DNA of 34,011 nt from JBPCOI01 sp051000395 (GCA_051000395.1 JBPCOI010000084.1:1-34011); one strand, 5' to 3'. Shown: positions 7,680 through 16,325, numbered from the stretch's first letter. Numbers and translations: made by a program. Notes: a model not told the origin generated them from the sequence alone.

Positions 7680-8560
7680 GCTTCCTGGACACGACGCAGT
7701 CAGCGGCCGAGACGCACGTGAGCGAAATCGACACGAGCATCCAGGCTGCCGGCCGACGAGCCCGGCGACGGCGCACCCTGTTGGTCTGGCTGGGCCGCAT
7801 CGTCTTTCCGATCATCATCATCGGCGGGTGGCAGTGGTTCACCTCCGTCGGTCTGGTTGACAAGTTCTTTTTCGGCCAGCCGTCGGGGGTGTGGCACAGC
7901 TTGGTCAGTCTGTACCGGCACGGCACCGCGTTCGGCTCGATCTGGCTGAATCTGGGAATCACGATCAAGGAGGCGGTATACGGCTTCCTGCTCGGCACCG
8001 GCGCTGGGGTCGTGCTCGGGCTGCTCCTCGGCCAGAACCGCTTCCTCGCCGAGGTGCTCGGCCCGTACGTCAAGATCGCCAACTCGATCCCGCGCATCAT
8101 TCTCGGCGCGATCTTCGTCGTCGCGTTCGGTCTCGGGACGTTCCCGAAGGTGCTGCTCGCGGCCGTCCTGGTGTTCTTCATCGTGTTCTTCAATGCCTTT
8201 CAGGGCGTGCGGGAGGTCGACCAGAACCTGGTGGCCAACGTGAAAGTCCTCGGCGCCTCCCCGATGCAGGTGGCGCGGCACGTCACGATCCCGTCTGCCC
8301 TGACCTGGATCATCGCCAGCCTGCACACCGCGTTCGGCTTCGCGATCATCGGCGCGCTGGTCGCCGAGGTGCTCGGCGCGCAGCACGGCATCGGCCTGAT
8401 CATCAGCCAGGCCCAGGGCCAGTTCGACATGGACACCGTCTTCGCCTCCATGACGATCATGTCTGTCGTCACGCTCGTCGCCGAGTACCTGCTCACCCTG
8501 CTCGAGAAGCGGGTGCTGGCCTGGCGCCCGCCCAGTCGCTCGGAAGCACAGGGCATCTAG
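7676..8560 (+). CDS. ABC importer permease, NitT/TauT/SsuC-like
   Basis: 294 residues with six predicted membrane spans. A cytoplasmic N-terminus of about 35 residues is followed by the first span (GRIVFPIIIIGGWQWF). The EAA loop VKVLGASPMQVARHVTIPSA docks the ATPase. The order and spacing match the single permease of nitrate/taurine/sulfonate-type importers, which function as a homodimer. The start ATG overlaps the ATPase stop by 4 nt. Confidence 0.93.
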   Translation: MSFLDTTQSAAETHVSEIDTSIQAAGRRARRRRTLLVWLGRIVFPIIIIGGWQWFTSVGLVDKFFFGQPSGVWHSLVSLYRHGTAFGSIWLNLGITIKEAVYGFLLGTGAGVVLGLLLGQNRFLAEVLGPYVKIANSIPRIILGAIFVVAFGLGTFPKVLLAAVLVFFIVFFNAFQGVREVDQNLVANVKVLGASPMQVARHVTIPSALTWIIASLHTAFGFAIIGALVAEVLGAQHGIGLIISQAQGQFDMDTVFASMTIMSVVTLVAEYLLTLLEKRVLAWRPPSRSEAQGI

Positions 8561-8638
8561 ACCCTGTCTTGGCTCATGTCACTGCGCTTCGGCGACTGCC
8601 GCGGCCGCTCGATATCACTACCGGAAAGGAAAGATCAC

Positions 8639-9715
8639 ATGTTCAAACGCGCGATCTGTGTGGCCGCGGTGGGGCTGCTCACCCTGGGCGCCGCCGCCTG
8701 CTCCAGCAGTTCCTCGGGCAAGAACTCACCTGGCTCGATGCCTACCGTCACCATGATGGTGGGTGGCATCGACAAGCAGATCTATCTGCCCTACCAGTTG
8801 GCGCAGGATCTCGGCTTCTACAAGAAATACGGGGTCAACGTCCAGCTCTCCACCGAGACCCAAGGGGGTGTGGGCGCCGAGGACGCCATGGCTTCTGGGC
8901 AGGTGGACATGGCCGGAGCGTGGTATATCCACACGATCGACTTCCAGGCCCAGGGCAAGAACGTTATCGACCTGGTGCAGCTCTCCGGCGCCCCGGGCGA
9001 GCGGGAGATGTGCGGCACGAACAGCGGCGTGCATTCCGCGGCAGACTTCAAGGGCAAGACCCTCGGGGTCACTGACCTCGGTTCGGGTACCGACGAGCTC
9101 ACCCAGTTCCTCGCCTCGCAGCACGGCATTTCGCGCAGCCAGTACCACACGCTTGCGGTGGGAGCGGGCGCAACGGCCATCGCCGCGATCCAGCGCAACT
9201 CGGCCCAATGCGTGATGACGACGCAGCCCACGGTCGGTGCGTTGGAGGCCAAGCACCTGGCGTATCCCGCGATCGACCTCGCCACGACGAGCGGCGCAAC
9301 GGCCGCACTGGGCGGCGCGTGGCCGGCCGCCGGAGTTCTTGGTCAGGCCAGCTGGGTGAACTCGCACAAGGCCGCCGTGCAGAGCGTCGTGGACGCCCTG
9401 GTCGCGACGATGCACTGGATCAACACCCACACGGCAACCGACATCGCGAACAACATGCCGTCGCAGTTCGTGTCCAACAGCACGATCAGCAAGGCGCAGT
9501 ACATCGCCGGCCTGACGACCGACAAGGGTCAGTTCCTGCCTGACGGCATCATGCCGGCCGGCGGCCCGAAGACGATATACGCCATGGAGAAGGTCATCGG
9601 CGTGGACGTCGGGAAGGTGACGTTGGCGAACACGTTCACCAACACCTACGCGCGGACGGCCAACAAGCTGGAAGGCACCAGCGTGACCACAAACCCGGCG
9701 GGTTCATCTGGCTGA
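8639..9715 (+). CDS. Substrate-binding lipoprotein of the NitT/TauT-like importer
   Basis: 358 residues. A positively charged start (MFKRA), a hydrophobic core and the lipobox LGAAAC followed by a Ser-rich linker mark a lipid-anchored exported protein. The mature part begins with a VTMMVGGIDKQIYLPYQLAQ strand and continues with LGFYKKYGVNV, the pattern of NMT1/SsuA-like periplasmic binding proteins. GVTDLGSGTD, before the second lobe, also fits. GGAAAGGA sits 9 nt before the ATG at 8639; the longer frame from 8576 would bury the signal peptide. This is the last gene of the three-gene importer and is followed by a strong terminator. The ligand is unknown; sulfonates, nitrate, pyrimidines or an aromatic acid are all possible in this family. 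Confidence 0.92.
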   Translation: MFKRAICVAAVGLLTLGAAACSSSSSGKNSPGSMPTVTMMVGGIDKQIYLPYQLAQDLGFYKKYGVNVQLSTETQGGVGAEDAMASGQVDMAGAWYIHTIDFQAQGKNVIDLVQLSGAPGEREMCGTNSGVHSAADFKGKTLGVTDLGSGTDELTQFLASQHGISRSQYHTLAVGAGATAIAAIQRNSAQCVMTTQPTVGALEAKHLAYPAIDLATTSGATAALGGAWPAAGVLGQASWVNSHKAAVQSVVDALVATMHWINTHTATDIANNMPSQFVSNSTISKAQYIAGLTTDKGQFLPDGIMPAGGPKTIYAMEKVIGVDVGKVTLANTFTNTYARTANKLEGTSVTTNPAGSSG

Positions 9716-9735
9716 GTCGGAGCCCTGACGCGATC

Positions 9736-9773
9736 GGGGAGTGTCCCGTCCACTGCTGGACGGAACACTCCCC
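9736..9773 (+). terminator. Rho-independent-type terminator after the importer operon
   Basis: Arms GGGGAGTGT..CCGTCCA and TGGACGG..ACACTCCCC pair over 16 bp with one mismatch, around a CTGC loop, 20 bp after the lipoprotein stop. The U-tract is short (GTTTCG), as is common in actinobacteria. Confidence 0.85.
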
Positions 9774-9927
9774 GTTTCGCGCGTTCAGAAGTGGTTGACG
9801 AGGACCGTGACGTCGGCGAGGTGCACGGCGATCGTGAGCGATGCCCACGCTCACGCTTGCTGGCGTCGCGATCGTGTGCGCGATGTCGTAGCCGCTGCGC
9901 CGGTGGGAGTCGCCGTCGGCCGGGCCG

Positions 9928-10303
9928 CTACAACGCGAGCCGGCAGCTGGCGTGCAGCGCACCGGCGCTCGACGGCGTCCAGTCGGTCTCAACGCCGTGG
10001 TGCAGCGACGCCTGGGTGTTGCCGAACGCGATCATCGCGGCCACGGCGGAGATCAGTAGCGGTGCCACCGACCAAAGGGTGCGTCGCAGCGCCACGTCGA
10101 CCAGCAAGCCCGCTGCCACGATCGCGCCGATGAGCCAGAGGTAGACCGGCAGAGCAACTCCGGTCACCGCGTCGGCGATCCCTCTTGAACGCGAGCGCGG
10201 TGACGAGGGTGACCGGCATCGCGATCCGAACCCGAAGCGCCCGGCGGCGCTGCTGCCGGCTGGCCTGCACCCTCGTCGGCGTCTGATCGTTCTGCTGCGC
10301 CAT
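9928..10303 (-). pseudogene. Small two-span membrane protein, frameshifted
   Basis: Two frames together make a sensible small membrane protein. The N-terminal part (MAQQNDQTPTRVQASRQQRR then MPVTLVTALAF) starts at ATG 10303. The C-terminal part (GIADAVTGVALPVYLWLIGA, then SVAPLLISAVAAMIAFGNTQ) lies in another frame and ends at 9928. The switch lies at about 10181-10190. No homologous family is recognised. It may be a real frameshift or a sequencing error. The remaining bases between the terminator and this gene hold nothing clear. Confidence 0.45.
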
Positions 10304-10397
10304 GCCAAACGTCCGACCGGCGGTGGTCCGCGGCGCCACGCCGTCCCAGGTCAACAAGCGACGGTGCACTTCTTGGCGCGGCGCAGGATCGGCCTGG

Positions 10398-10805
10398 TTA
10401 CCCGGGGCTGGCAGCGGACGGCCGGATCGGTTCGAGGCCGGCGGCCTCGGCCGCGGCGAGCAGTCGGTTGTCGTAGGCGACGAAGGCGGTGAGTGCGATG
10501 CGGATGGACAGTGCGCTGGCGAGGTGGATTGCGTCCTGGGTGCGCAACACGGGTTCGCCGGCGTCTGCGGCCTCTGCGATCAGCGCTCCGCTGAGCGGGA
10601 TTAGGTCGAGCTGGGAGACCAGCGCTCTTGCGGCGGGCACCACGGCAGCATCGAGACGTCGGGTAGCGCGAACCACCTCGACTCTCGCGAGTTCGCTACT
10701 CACCACGGGCGTGTCCGCCCGCTCGGCGATCCACAGCGCCAGCGCGGCGCTCTCGCTCTCCTCGAACAGCAGCTTGAGCAAGGCAGAAGAATCCAGATAG
10801 ATCAT
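10398..10805 (-). CDS. VapC-type PIN-domain toxin
   Basis: 135 residues, the usual PIN length. Acidic residues sit at the expected places: Asp in IYLDSSALLKL, Glu in SSELARVEVVRA, Asp in RTQDAIHLASAL, and Asp in FVAYDNRLL. PIN toxins are Mg-dependent RNases inhibited by their cognate antitoxin. The ATG overlaps the antitoxin stop (ATGA, 10802-10805), the standard vapBC arrangement. RNA target unknown. Confidence 0.92.
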   Translation of the reverse strand: MIYLDSSALLKLLFEESESAALALWIAERADTPVVSSELARVEVVRATRRLDAAVVPAARALVSQLDLIPLSGALIAEAADAGEPVLRTQDAIHLASALSIRIALTAFVAYDNRLLAAAEAAGLEPIRPSAASPG

Positions 10806-11065
10806 TGGTCCTCGCGCAGCTCGTCGAGTACCGCGTCACTGCTCCGATGTGCCTGGGCTCTGTGCGGCAGTCGCAGAACTCCGGAAGAGGGAATCAGACG
10901 TCCGTTCGCGATCAAACGATCGCGCGCGTCGCGTGCCGGGCCTGGCGGCACCAGCAGGGCAACGAGATGGCCCCGCTCGGTGACCTCAACCGTCTCGCCT
11001 GACTTGACCCGGTCCAGGTAGCGGCTTGCGTGCTGGCGTAGCTCTCGAACTCCGATGCGCTCCAC
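10802..11065 (-). CDS. Phd/YefM-family antitoxin partner of the VapC toxin
   Basis: About 87 residues. The N-terminal VGVRELRQHASRYLDRV-like segment (here IGVRELRQHASRYLDRV) is the Phd/YefM DNA-binding fold, followed by GETVEVTERGHLVALLVP. The Pro/Arg/His-rich C-terminus ends in DAVLDELRED and probably wraps the toxin. GTG 11065 is preferred because a TACATT -10 box ends 7 nt before it, implying a leaderless transcript; TTG 11074 is the longer alternative. The gene probably represses its own promoter through the adjacent inverted repeat. Confidence 0.88.
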   Translation of the reverse strand: MERIGVRELRQHASRYLDRVKSGETVEVTERGHLVALLVPPGPARDARDRLIANGRLIPSSGVLRLPHRAQAHRSSDAVLDELREDQ

Positions 11066-11075
11066 GCTTACCAAT

Positions 11076-11094
11076 GTAGCATCAGAAGTGCTAC
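11076..11094. promoter_or_regulatory. Inverted repeat over the vapBC promoter
   Basis: GTAGCA-N7-TGCTAC. On the minus strand, one arm overlaps the TACATT -10 box (11073-11078). The position fits autorepression by the Phd-type antitoxin/toxin complex. Confidence 0.6.
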
Positions 11095-11099
11095 GCTGA

Positions 11100-11357
11100 T
11101 CACGCCCGCGTTTTCACTCCAGACGTGCGGCTAGTTGATGTCGGACACGACGCTGGCGATGGCGGCGTCCTCGACGGCTTCGGTATTGCTGCGCGCGACC
11201 ATCGACCGGAACCAGCGTTGACTTCGATGGCCGCGCTGGCCAGATCGGCCTTCCGGGACGATGTCGATCTCCTCGCGTCCGTCGCGGTAGTGGTAGGGGC
11301 GCAGACGATCGCAATGAACGCGACGCTGGCAAGGGGCTTTGGCGCGGTCTTGCGCAT
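11100..11357 (-). CDS. Possible short exported ORF, doubtful
   Basis: From ATG 11357 the frame begins with a signal-peptide-like MRKTAPKPLASVAFIAIVCA and then becomes Ser/Pro/Thr-rich for about 60 residues. A neighbouring frame reads more acidic (EEIDIVPEG, then SNTEAVEDAAIASVVSDIN before a stop near 11130). A frameshifted remnant is therefore possible. It lies 48 bp downstream of the PadR-linked membrane gene. No family recognised. Confidence 0.22.
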   Translation of the reverse strand: MRKTAPKPLASVAFIAIVCAPTTTATDARRSTSSRKADLASAAIEVNAGSGRWSRAAIPKPSRTPPSPASCPTSTSRTSGVKTRA

Positions 11358-11404
11358 CGAACTGACGGGACTGCCGGAGCCTTGCCGGAGCGTCGCGCTT
11401 TGGC

Positions 11405-12244
11405 CTAGGCCGTCCGCAACGCTCGGGCCGCCCGCCCGGAGCTGACGAGTGCGGTAAGCGAGGCGAGGCAGCCGACGACCAGGGCCACGAATACCGGGGC
11501 TGAACTGCTTGCCAGCGTCGCGTCGCCGGCCACCATCGTCGCGGCGAGCGAGCAGCCAGTGAGCGCCGCGAGTGTGAGGGCGAGCGGCATCGCCAGCCAG
11601 GTCGGAGCCTTCAGCACATCGGTGCCGGGACCGAGTCGGGTCAGTGTCACGGCCGGGCCGATCCCGACACTGCAGGTAAAGGCGGCGAAGCCGATCAGCC
11701 ACATGACCGCTGCCATGACGAACAGCGCCGACGGATGGGCACCGTGCCCGTCGGAGACCAGAGCGAGCCCGACCAGGCCCGCGGCTTCCAGCGGGCCGAG
11801 GATCAGGGCGGGCAGGAGCGGCCGCAGCGCGGGCCAGGTACGGGCTCGGAGCGCGGGGACGACCGTGCGGACGACGACCGGTGCCGCACCAACGAGAGCC
11901 AACGCCCAGCCGACGAAGAACAGCACGTAGGCGATGTTGAGCAGGGTGCGGACGCTGCCGGATGCGCCGGACGCCGGCGGGTCCAGGAGTGAGCGGTTGA
12001 TGGCAGGTGCGACCAGGAAGCCGGCACACCAGGCGACCCACGTTGTCGCAGCACTGGCCTGCATCCGTCGCTGCGGACTGTGTACCGGTGGCCGCAGCCA
12101 GGCCCATCCGGCGCCGAGCAAGAGGTCCGTGCTCGCTCGCAGAGAGTCCGGCAGGTCCTCGACCAGGGCGGCCAGTTCGTCGCCGTAGCGGTTGCGGAAC
12201 GAGGGCGGGTAGGCGCGCAGCGCGACACGCGAGAGCCGGTTCAT
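11405..12244 (-). CDS. Multi-span membrane protein encoded with a PadR regulator
   Basis: 279 residues. The cytoplasmic start MNRLSRVALRAYPPSFRNRYGDEL is the YPxxFRxRYGxE opening found in membrane proteins linked to PadR regulators. About seven membrane spans follow, from residue 65 to the end. The ATG overlaps the PadR stop (ATGA, 12241-12244). Its function is unknown. The pairing with PadR suggests a role in envelope stress or drug response, but this is only inferred from context. Confidence 0.8.
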   Translation of the reverse strand: MNRLSRVALRAYPPSFRNRYGDELAALVEDLPDSLRASTDLLLGAGWAWLRPPVHSPQRRMQASAATTWVAWCAGFLVAPAINRSLLDPPASGASGSVRTLLNIAYVLFFVGWALALVGAAPVVVRTVVPALRARTWPALRPLLPALILGPLEAAGLVGLALVSDGHGAHPSALFVMAAVMWLIGFAAFTCSVGIGPAVTLTRLGPGTDVLKAPTWLAMPLALTLAALTGCSLAATMVAGDATLASSSAPVFVALVVGCLASLTALVSSGRAARALRTA

Positions 12245-12561
12245 GCCTGCGCCATCCGTAACTGGGCCAGCCCCCGGGTCGCGAAGGTACGCATCGCCTT
12301 CAGGCGCTGGGCCAGTACAGCCGAGCCCGCAGCGGTGATCTCATACGGTCGACGCCGGTCTTCACCCGGTAGCGCGCGAACGTGTCCGCGTTCTTCCAAG
12401 CGCGACAGCGCCGCGTAAAGGGTGCCCGGACCCAGCGTGACGCCGACGGTGTCCTCGGTGTCCTGCACGATCGCGTAGCCGTGCTTGGGTCCCGATGCCA
12501 AGCTGCCGAGGATCAGCAGCGTCGGGTCGGACCAGGCCACATCGTCTTTCCTTCGAACCAT
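12241..12561 (-). CDS. PadR-family transcriptional regulator
   Basis: 106 residues, a PadR of the short subfamily. The winged helix is clear: LLILGSLASGPKHGYAIVQD, then LGPGTLYAALSRLEERGHV, then RRRPYEITAAGSAVLAQRL. GGAG lies 6 nt before the ATG. It heads a two-gene operon with the membrane protein and is likely autoregulatory; TACT/AGTA half-sites around 12565-12583 could be its operator. Confidence 0.92.
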   Translation of the reverse strand: MVRRKDDVAWSDPTLLILGSLASGPKHGYAIVQDTEDTVGVTLGPGTLYAALSRLEERGHVRALPGEDRRRPYEITAAGSAVLAQRLKAMRTFATRGLAQLRMAQA

Positions 12562-12674
12562 CTGCTACTCCGTTTCACGTAGTACGCGAGACGATAGCAC
12601 AGCACCGAGGGCGGGAGGATTCCCGTCGCCGATGGCCACGGAACTCTGGCGCGGCAGCGAACGCGTTCGGGGCG

Positions 12675-13304
12675 TCAGGTTCCGGCGGGGACCTGGCCGG
12701 CGGACGTGTCGATCTGCACCGGGTATCCGGCGCGCAACACAGCCACTGTCGCCGGAGGCGTCAGCACCTGGGCCTGACCCGATGCCGGACGGGGCCGTGC
12801 GGCACCGTAACCGGTGGGCGACCACGGCACGATCAGCTCATCCATCACGAGCACGGGTTCAGCGTCGAGCATCACGAACGCGCCGTCGGGTAAGTCATCC
12901 CACGCCATTCGATGCAGGCGGCGCTTATGGGTACCGCGCACGATCCGTTCGGCGTGCAGGCGTCGGTTCATCTGTTTCGCCGAAGGCACCGGCTCGCCCA
13001 AGCCTGCAGCCCACGCGCGGCGGTAGGCCAGGTACGCCGGGCGGCGGCACTCGGCGCAGGGACGGTGACCGGCCGCGAAGGACACGGCCTCGTCGTGAAA
13101 GAACAGGTAGGTGTAGCGACCGGCCTGCCACTGCGCTCGCCAGCGCCCGCGGAACTCCAGCGCGCACGTGATCCACAGGTCGCTCGCATGAAACCGCACG
13201 ATCTCCCGCTCGCGGTGCAAGATCCCCCGGTTGCCGGTCCACGCTCCACGCAACGGGGTCGCGACGATCTCGCCGCCCGGGGTCACCCTGTTACGCGCAG
13301 GCAC
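12675..13304 (-). CDS. Conserved actinobacterial protein with Ada-like CxxC motif
   Basis: 209 residues from GTG 13304. The order is NRVTPGGEIVATPLRGAWTGNRG, SDLWITCALEFRGRWR, then FFHDEAVSFAAGHRPCAECRRPAYLAYR. The GHRPCAECRR stretch resembles the Zn-binding Cys motif of Ada-type DNA-repair domains, which carry a second Cys pair; here a Cys in WITCALEF lies upstream. Basic residues follow (KQMNRRLHAERIVRGTHKRRLHR). I recognise it as a widespread but uncharacterised actinobacterial protein and assign no function. Nucleic-acid binding is an inference from the basic charge. It stands alone, with no coupled neighbour. The start has no ribosome binding site, so a leaderless transcript is likely. 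Confidence 0.75.
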   Translation of the reverse strand: MPARNRVTPGGEIVATPLRGAWTGNRGILHREREIVRFHASDLWITCALEFRGRWRAQWQAGRYTYLFFHDEAVSFAAGHRPCAECRRPAYLAYRRAWAAGLGEPVPSAKQMNRRLHAERIVRGTHKRRLHRMAWDDLPDGAFVMLDAEPVLVMDELIVPWSPTGYGAARPRPASGQAQVLTPPATVAVLRAGYPVQIDTSAGQVPAGT

Positions 13305-13413
13305 ATGCCACTAGTACCAGTGCGGTACGACAGCACCTGGCGCGATCAGGCGCCCTGCGGCGAGGAGGCGTTCGGCAGCGCGGCGTTGCGCTCCGCCGCA
13401 GCGTCTCGGGCAG

Positions 13414-13635
13414 ATGCCGACCAACTCGATCCGGCCCACGGCCGAGGTCGCGCGTACGGACGACTCGCGGATGATCGCCGAGGCCGCCGACGCGGCGCGG
13501 GCAGACGACGTGCGCCTGCGCCAGGCGGCAAGAGTAGCGCGGGCTCAGGGCCGATCATGGAGTCACATCGCTGTCGCACTTGGCGTATCTCGACAAGCAG
13601 CCAGGCAACGGTTCACCACGAAGCTACCCGCCTGA
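13414..13635 (+). CDS. Small helix-turn-helix protein
   Basis: 73 residues. The C-terminal half, RVARAQGRSWSHIAVALGVS followed by RQAARQRF, is a homeodomain-like HTH seen in many small actinobacterial proteins and at the ends of larger ones. The N-terminal half is an acidic/Ala helix. No strong ribosome binding site is visible. It could be the 3' part of a formerly longer gene. Confidence 0.5.
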   Translation: MPTNSIRPTAEVARTDDSRMIAEAADAARADDVRLRQAARVARAQGRSWSHIAVALGVSRQAARQRFTTKLPA

Positions 13636-13717
13636 CACGCTGCATACCGCCGGGACGCGAGTGCAGCCGTGGCCCTTGCGACGGGCAGGAAAAGCCGCGC
13701 CGCCGAGACCTCACCGG

Positions 13718-14098
13718 TTAGACCTCCTGGACCGACCGCGAGAGCAGGCAGAACTCGTTGCCTTCCGGGTCGCCGAGGACCACCCAGCTCACGTCCGGCC
13801 CCTGGCCGATATCGACCCGGCGCGCGCCGAGGCTCAGCAGGCGTTCGAGCTCGTCCGGTGTCGCCACGCCGTCGGCGCGCAGGTCGAGGTGCAGCCGGTT
13901 CTTGACGGCCTTCCGCTCAGCAACACCCAGCACGTCGATCGTCGGCCAAGCGCCGTCGGGTGGGGCGATGCTGATCACGCCGTCGTCTTCATCCACCACG
14001 TGCCAGCCCAGGACATTGCACCAGAACTCGGCGACCAGCCGGGGGTTCACGGCGTCGATTGCGATGACGGCGATGCGGCTCGGCATGCGCGTCATCAT
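13718..14098 (-). CDS. VOC/glyoxalase-fold protein
   Basis: 126 residues, one two-repeat VOC domain. It starts IAVIAIDAVNPRLVAEFWCNVLGW and ends VSWVVLGDPEGNEFCLL. NRLHLDLRADG in the middle gives a His ligand. Such proteins bind a metal or small hydrophobic ligands; substrate unknown. There are three close ATG codons (14098, 14095, 14086) behind GAGGG; the choice is uncertain by up to 4 residues. A fragment of a second VOC gene lies at the start of the window. Confidence 0.85.
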   Translation of the reverse strand: MMTRMPSRIAVIAIDAVNPRLVAEFWCNVLGWHVVDEDDGVISIAPPDGAWPTIDVLGVAERKAVKNRLHLDLRADGVATPDELERLLSLGARRVDIGQGPDVSWVVLGDPEGNEFCLLSRSVQEV

Positions 14099-14386
14099 CC
14101 CTCAGTCGCGCTGGACGTGTGTCGACGCCGCCTGAAAACTGACCCGGAGCGTCGGTCAGTGTTTGACTGCTGAGCGCACTCGGGACGCCGGCACAAGCCC
14201 ATCGAGCGGACGCCGTGAGCTGACGCCGTCCAGCTCGACAACGACGACCGGAGCGTGGCTGGTATCGACGCGGGTCACGGCGCTGCCCAGGATCCGCAAT
14301 GCGTATGTGGGCCGACGCTGGATGCGGGGAAGGTCCGCGGCCACTCCCGCTCGCCAGGCGCCGCTGGCATGTGGCCTCGGATGTGG

Positions 14387-15432
14387 TCAGTAGGCGCGGC
14401 GGCGAATCGCGTAGAAGCAGAGCGCGGCCAGTGCGAGTGCTGCGGCGAGGAAGATCGCGGTTTCGAACCACTGCAGGACCCAGTAGCGCGCCGCAGGCTG
14501 GTAGGTGACGACGCCGTGGTAGCTGGAACTGAGTTTGCTGACGCAGGTCTGCAGCGCGTCAGCCGCGGGGCCAGCTGCACCGTCCCCGAGGTCGAACCGG
14601 GTGGCAGGCTCAGCAGGGCGGGGCAGGCGGTGGCGACGACTTGGGAGCTGAGGCCGTGACCGCTGCTATCGACGATGCTGGTCGAGTAGACCCACGCGTT
14701 CGGCAGGTTCACGCCGGTGAACAGACTCGGCGGCCCGCTGTTGGCTTGGCCGAAGCCGTTCACGACGGATCCGAGCGGCAGCGTGAGGTGAACCGGTGCA
14801 AGGAGGTGCTGACGGATGAGATAGGTGAACGCGAGCCGGACACCGAGGAAGACCGCCAGCGTGGTCGCCATCGCCGGCAGGGTGCGCCGGATGAGTTCGC
14901 CGGCGGTGACGCCGAGAGCGAAGGCCAGGGCGGCGTAGCCGAGGGGGGTGATGTTGCGTTCACCGAACAGGCCGGAGTCGAAGCGGTTCATGGCGAAGTG
15001 GTCGATGGGACTCGACCACCAGGTCACCATCAGGCTGAGCAGGCCGGTGGCCACCACGCTGGCCGCGCCCACCAAGGTCAGCTTCACCGCGAGCCAGCGG
15101 GTCCGGCTGACGGTTTGCGTCCAGGCCAGGCGATGGGTGCCGTGTTCGAGTTCGCGGCTGATCAGCGGCGCCCCCCAGAACGCGCCGATCAGACCGGGGA
15201 CGGCGACCAAGGCGGTGCCGATGAGCTCGAGCAGCTGGTCCACCTTGCCGATGTCGACCCCGCCCTGCAGGCAGCTGCCGGACGCCGCACACGCGGTGTG
15301 GGACTTGGCGTAGGCGTCGTACATGTGCGCGAGGTGCGGCCCCGTCGAGGCCAGCAGCACCGCGGCCAGCAACAGCAGGCCGATCGCGACCCAGGCTTGG
15401 GTGCGGAATTGGAGCAGGCTGAGCCGAATCAT
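14387..15432 (-). pseudogene. ABC exporter permease (YtrA-linked), frameshifted near its 3' end
   Basis: From ATG 15432 the frame encodes an ABC-2-like permease: a first span (QAWVAIGLLLLAAVLLAS), a large Cys-containing outside loop, PGLIGAFWGAPLISRELEHGTHRLAW, and several more spans. After about 14600 the frame degenerates, but another frame continues exactly as the family does: LQTCVSKLSSSYHGVVTYQP, then RYWVLQWFETAIFLAAAL, ending FYAIRRRAY before TGA 14387-14389. A one-base shift in the run between about 14584 and 14605 explains this. The start overlaps the ATPase stop (ATGA). Substrate unknown. Confidence 0.8.
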
Positions 15433-16325
15433 CGGGTCACTCCGAGGTGGGGTAGCAGGCCGCGATCAGTCGCGTCGGCTTGGCGCATATAGGCGAGGAC
15501 GAGGCTCTCCAGGCCGACCGGCTCGACCGTCCACGCCGGGTCGAAGATCGGGCCGTCGGTGCGGATGAACAGGGTGCTTTGCCGGTCGGTGTGACTGGCC
15601 TCGATGACCTGCTGGCCGGGCGGAAGGTCGGCCGGATCTCGGCGCGGTCCGGTCAGCCGGTAATGGCAGGCCAGCAGGTCGTCGACATCGCCGACGAGTT
15701 GTACCTGGGCCTCGGTCAAGACGATGAGGTAATCGCAGACCCGTTCGAGGTCAGCGACCAGGTGCGAGGACAGGATGACGGTCATCTCGTCCTCGGCGAC
15801 CGCGGCCATCAACCGCTGCAGGAATTCGTGCCGGGCCAGCGGGTCGAGGCTCGCGACCGGTTCGTCGAGGACGAGCAGCTGGGGCCGTTTCGCGATCGCC
15901 AGGGTGAGTGCGAGCTGGGCGTGCTGCCCGCCCGACAGCTTGCCGGCGCGCTGCTTGGGATCGAGGCCGAGTTCGGTGATCCGATGCTCGGCAAGGTCGG
16001 CGTCCCAGCTGGGGTTGAGCCAGGCGCCGAGTCGCAGGTGATCGGCGACCGTCAGTGACGGGTAGAGCGGGCTCTGCTGGGCGACGAAGCCGACCCGGCC
16101 GAGCTGGGCGGGAGTCTCGGCCGGCGGCGCGCCCAGGACGCTGATCCGCCCGGCGGTCGGTTCGAGCAGACCCACGGCGATATGAAGCAGCGTCGACTTG
16201 CCCGCGCCGTTGGGCCCGACCAGGCCGACGACCCGCCGCGCAGGTATCTCGAACGTGCACTCGCGCAGCGCCCACCGCCTTCCGAAACGCTTGCCCAAGC
16301 CGTCCGCGGCCAGGATCACGCTCAC
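15429..16325 (-). CDS. ABC exporter ATPase in a YtrA-type operon
   Basis: 298 residues. Walker A VGPNGAGKST, Q-loop FVAQQSPLYPSL, signature LSGGQHAQLAL, Walker B LLVLDEPVASLD, switch His in VILSSHLVADLE. The C-terminal 70 residues form an extra domain common in ATPases of ABC-2 exporters. It starts at GTG 16325, overlapping the regulator stop (GTGA), and its own stop overlaps the permease ATG. The operon is therefore regulator, ATPase, permease, tightly coupled. Likely role: export of an antimicrobial or cell-envelope compound, by analogy with YtrA systems. Confidence 0.93.
   Translation of the reverse strand: MSVILAADGLGKRFGRRWALRECTFEIPARRVVGLVGPNGAGKSTLLHIAVGLLEPTAGRISVLGAPPAETPAQLGRVGFVAQQSPLYPSLTVADHLRLGAWLNPSWDADLAEHRITELGLDPKQRAGKLSGGQHAQLALTLAIAKRPQLLVLDEPVASLDPLARHEFLQRLMAAVAEDEMTVILSSHLVADLERVCDYLIVLTEAQVQLVGDVDDLLACHYRLTGPRRDPADLPPGQQVIEASHTDRQSTLFIRTDGPIFDPAWTVEPVGLESLVLAYMRQADATDRGLLPHLGVTR

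Noticed and set aside
13309..13322. Near-palindrome CACTAGTACCAGTG before the Ada-like gene
   Set aside because: Short, one mismatched pair, and no regulator nearby to bind it.
14156..14344. A 62-codon minus-strand frame with a hydrophobic stretch (APVVVVELDG)
   Set aside because: No ribosome binding site, no recognisable family, and it lies in the gap between the VOC gene and the permease end; could be a remnant but evidence is too thin.
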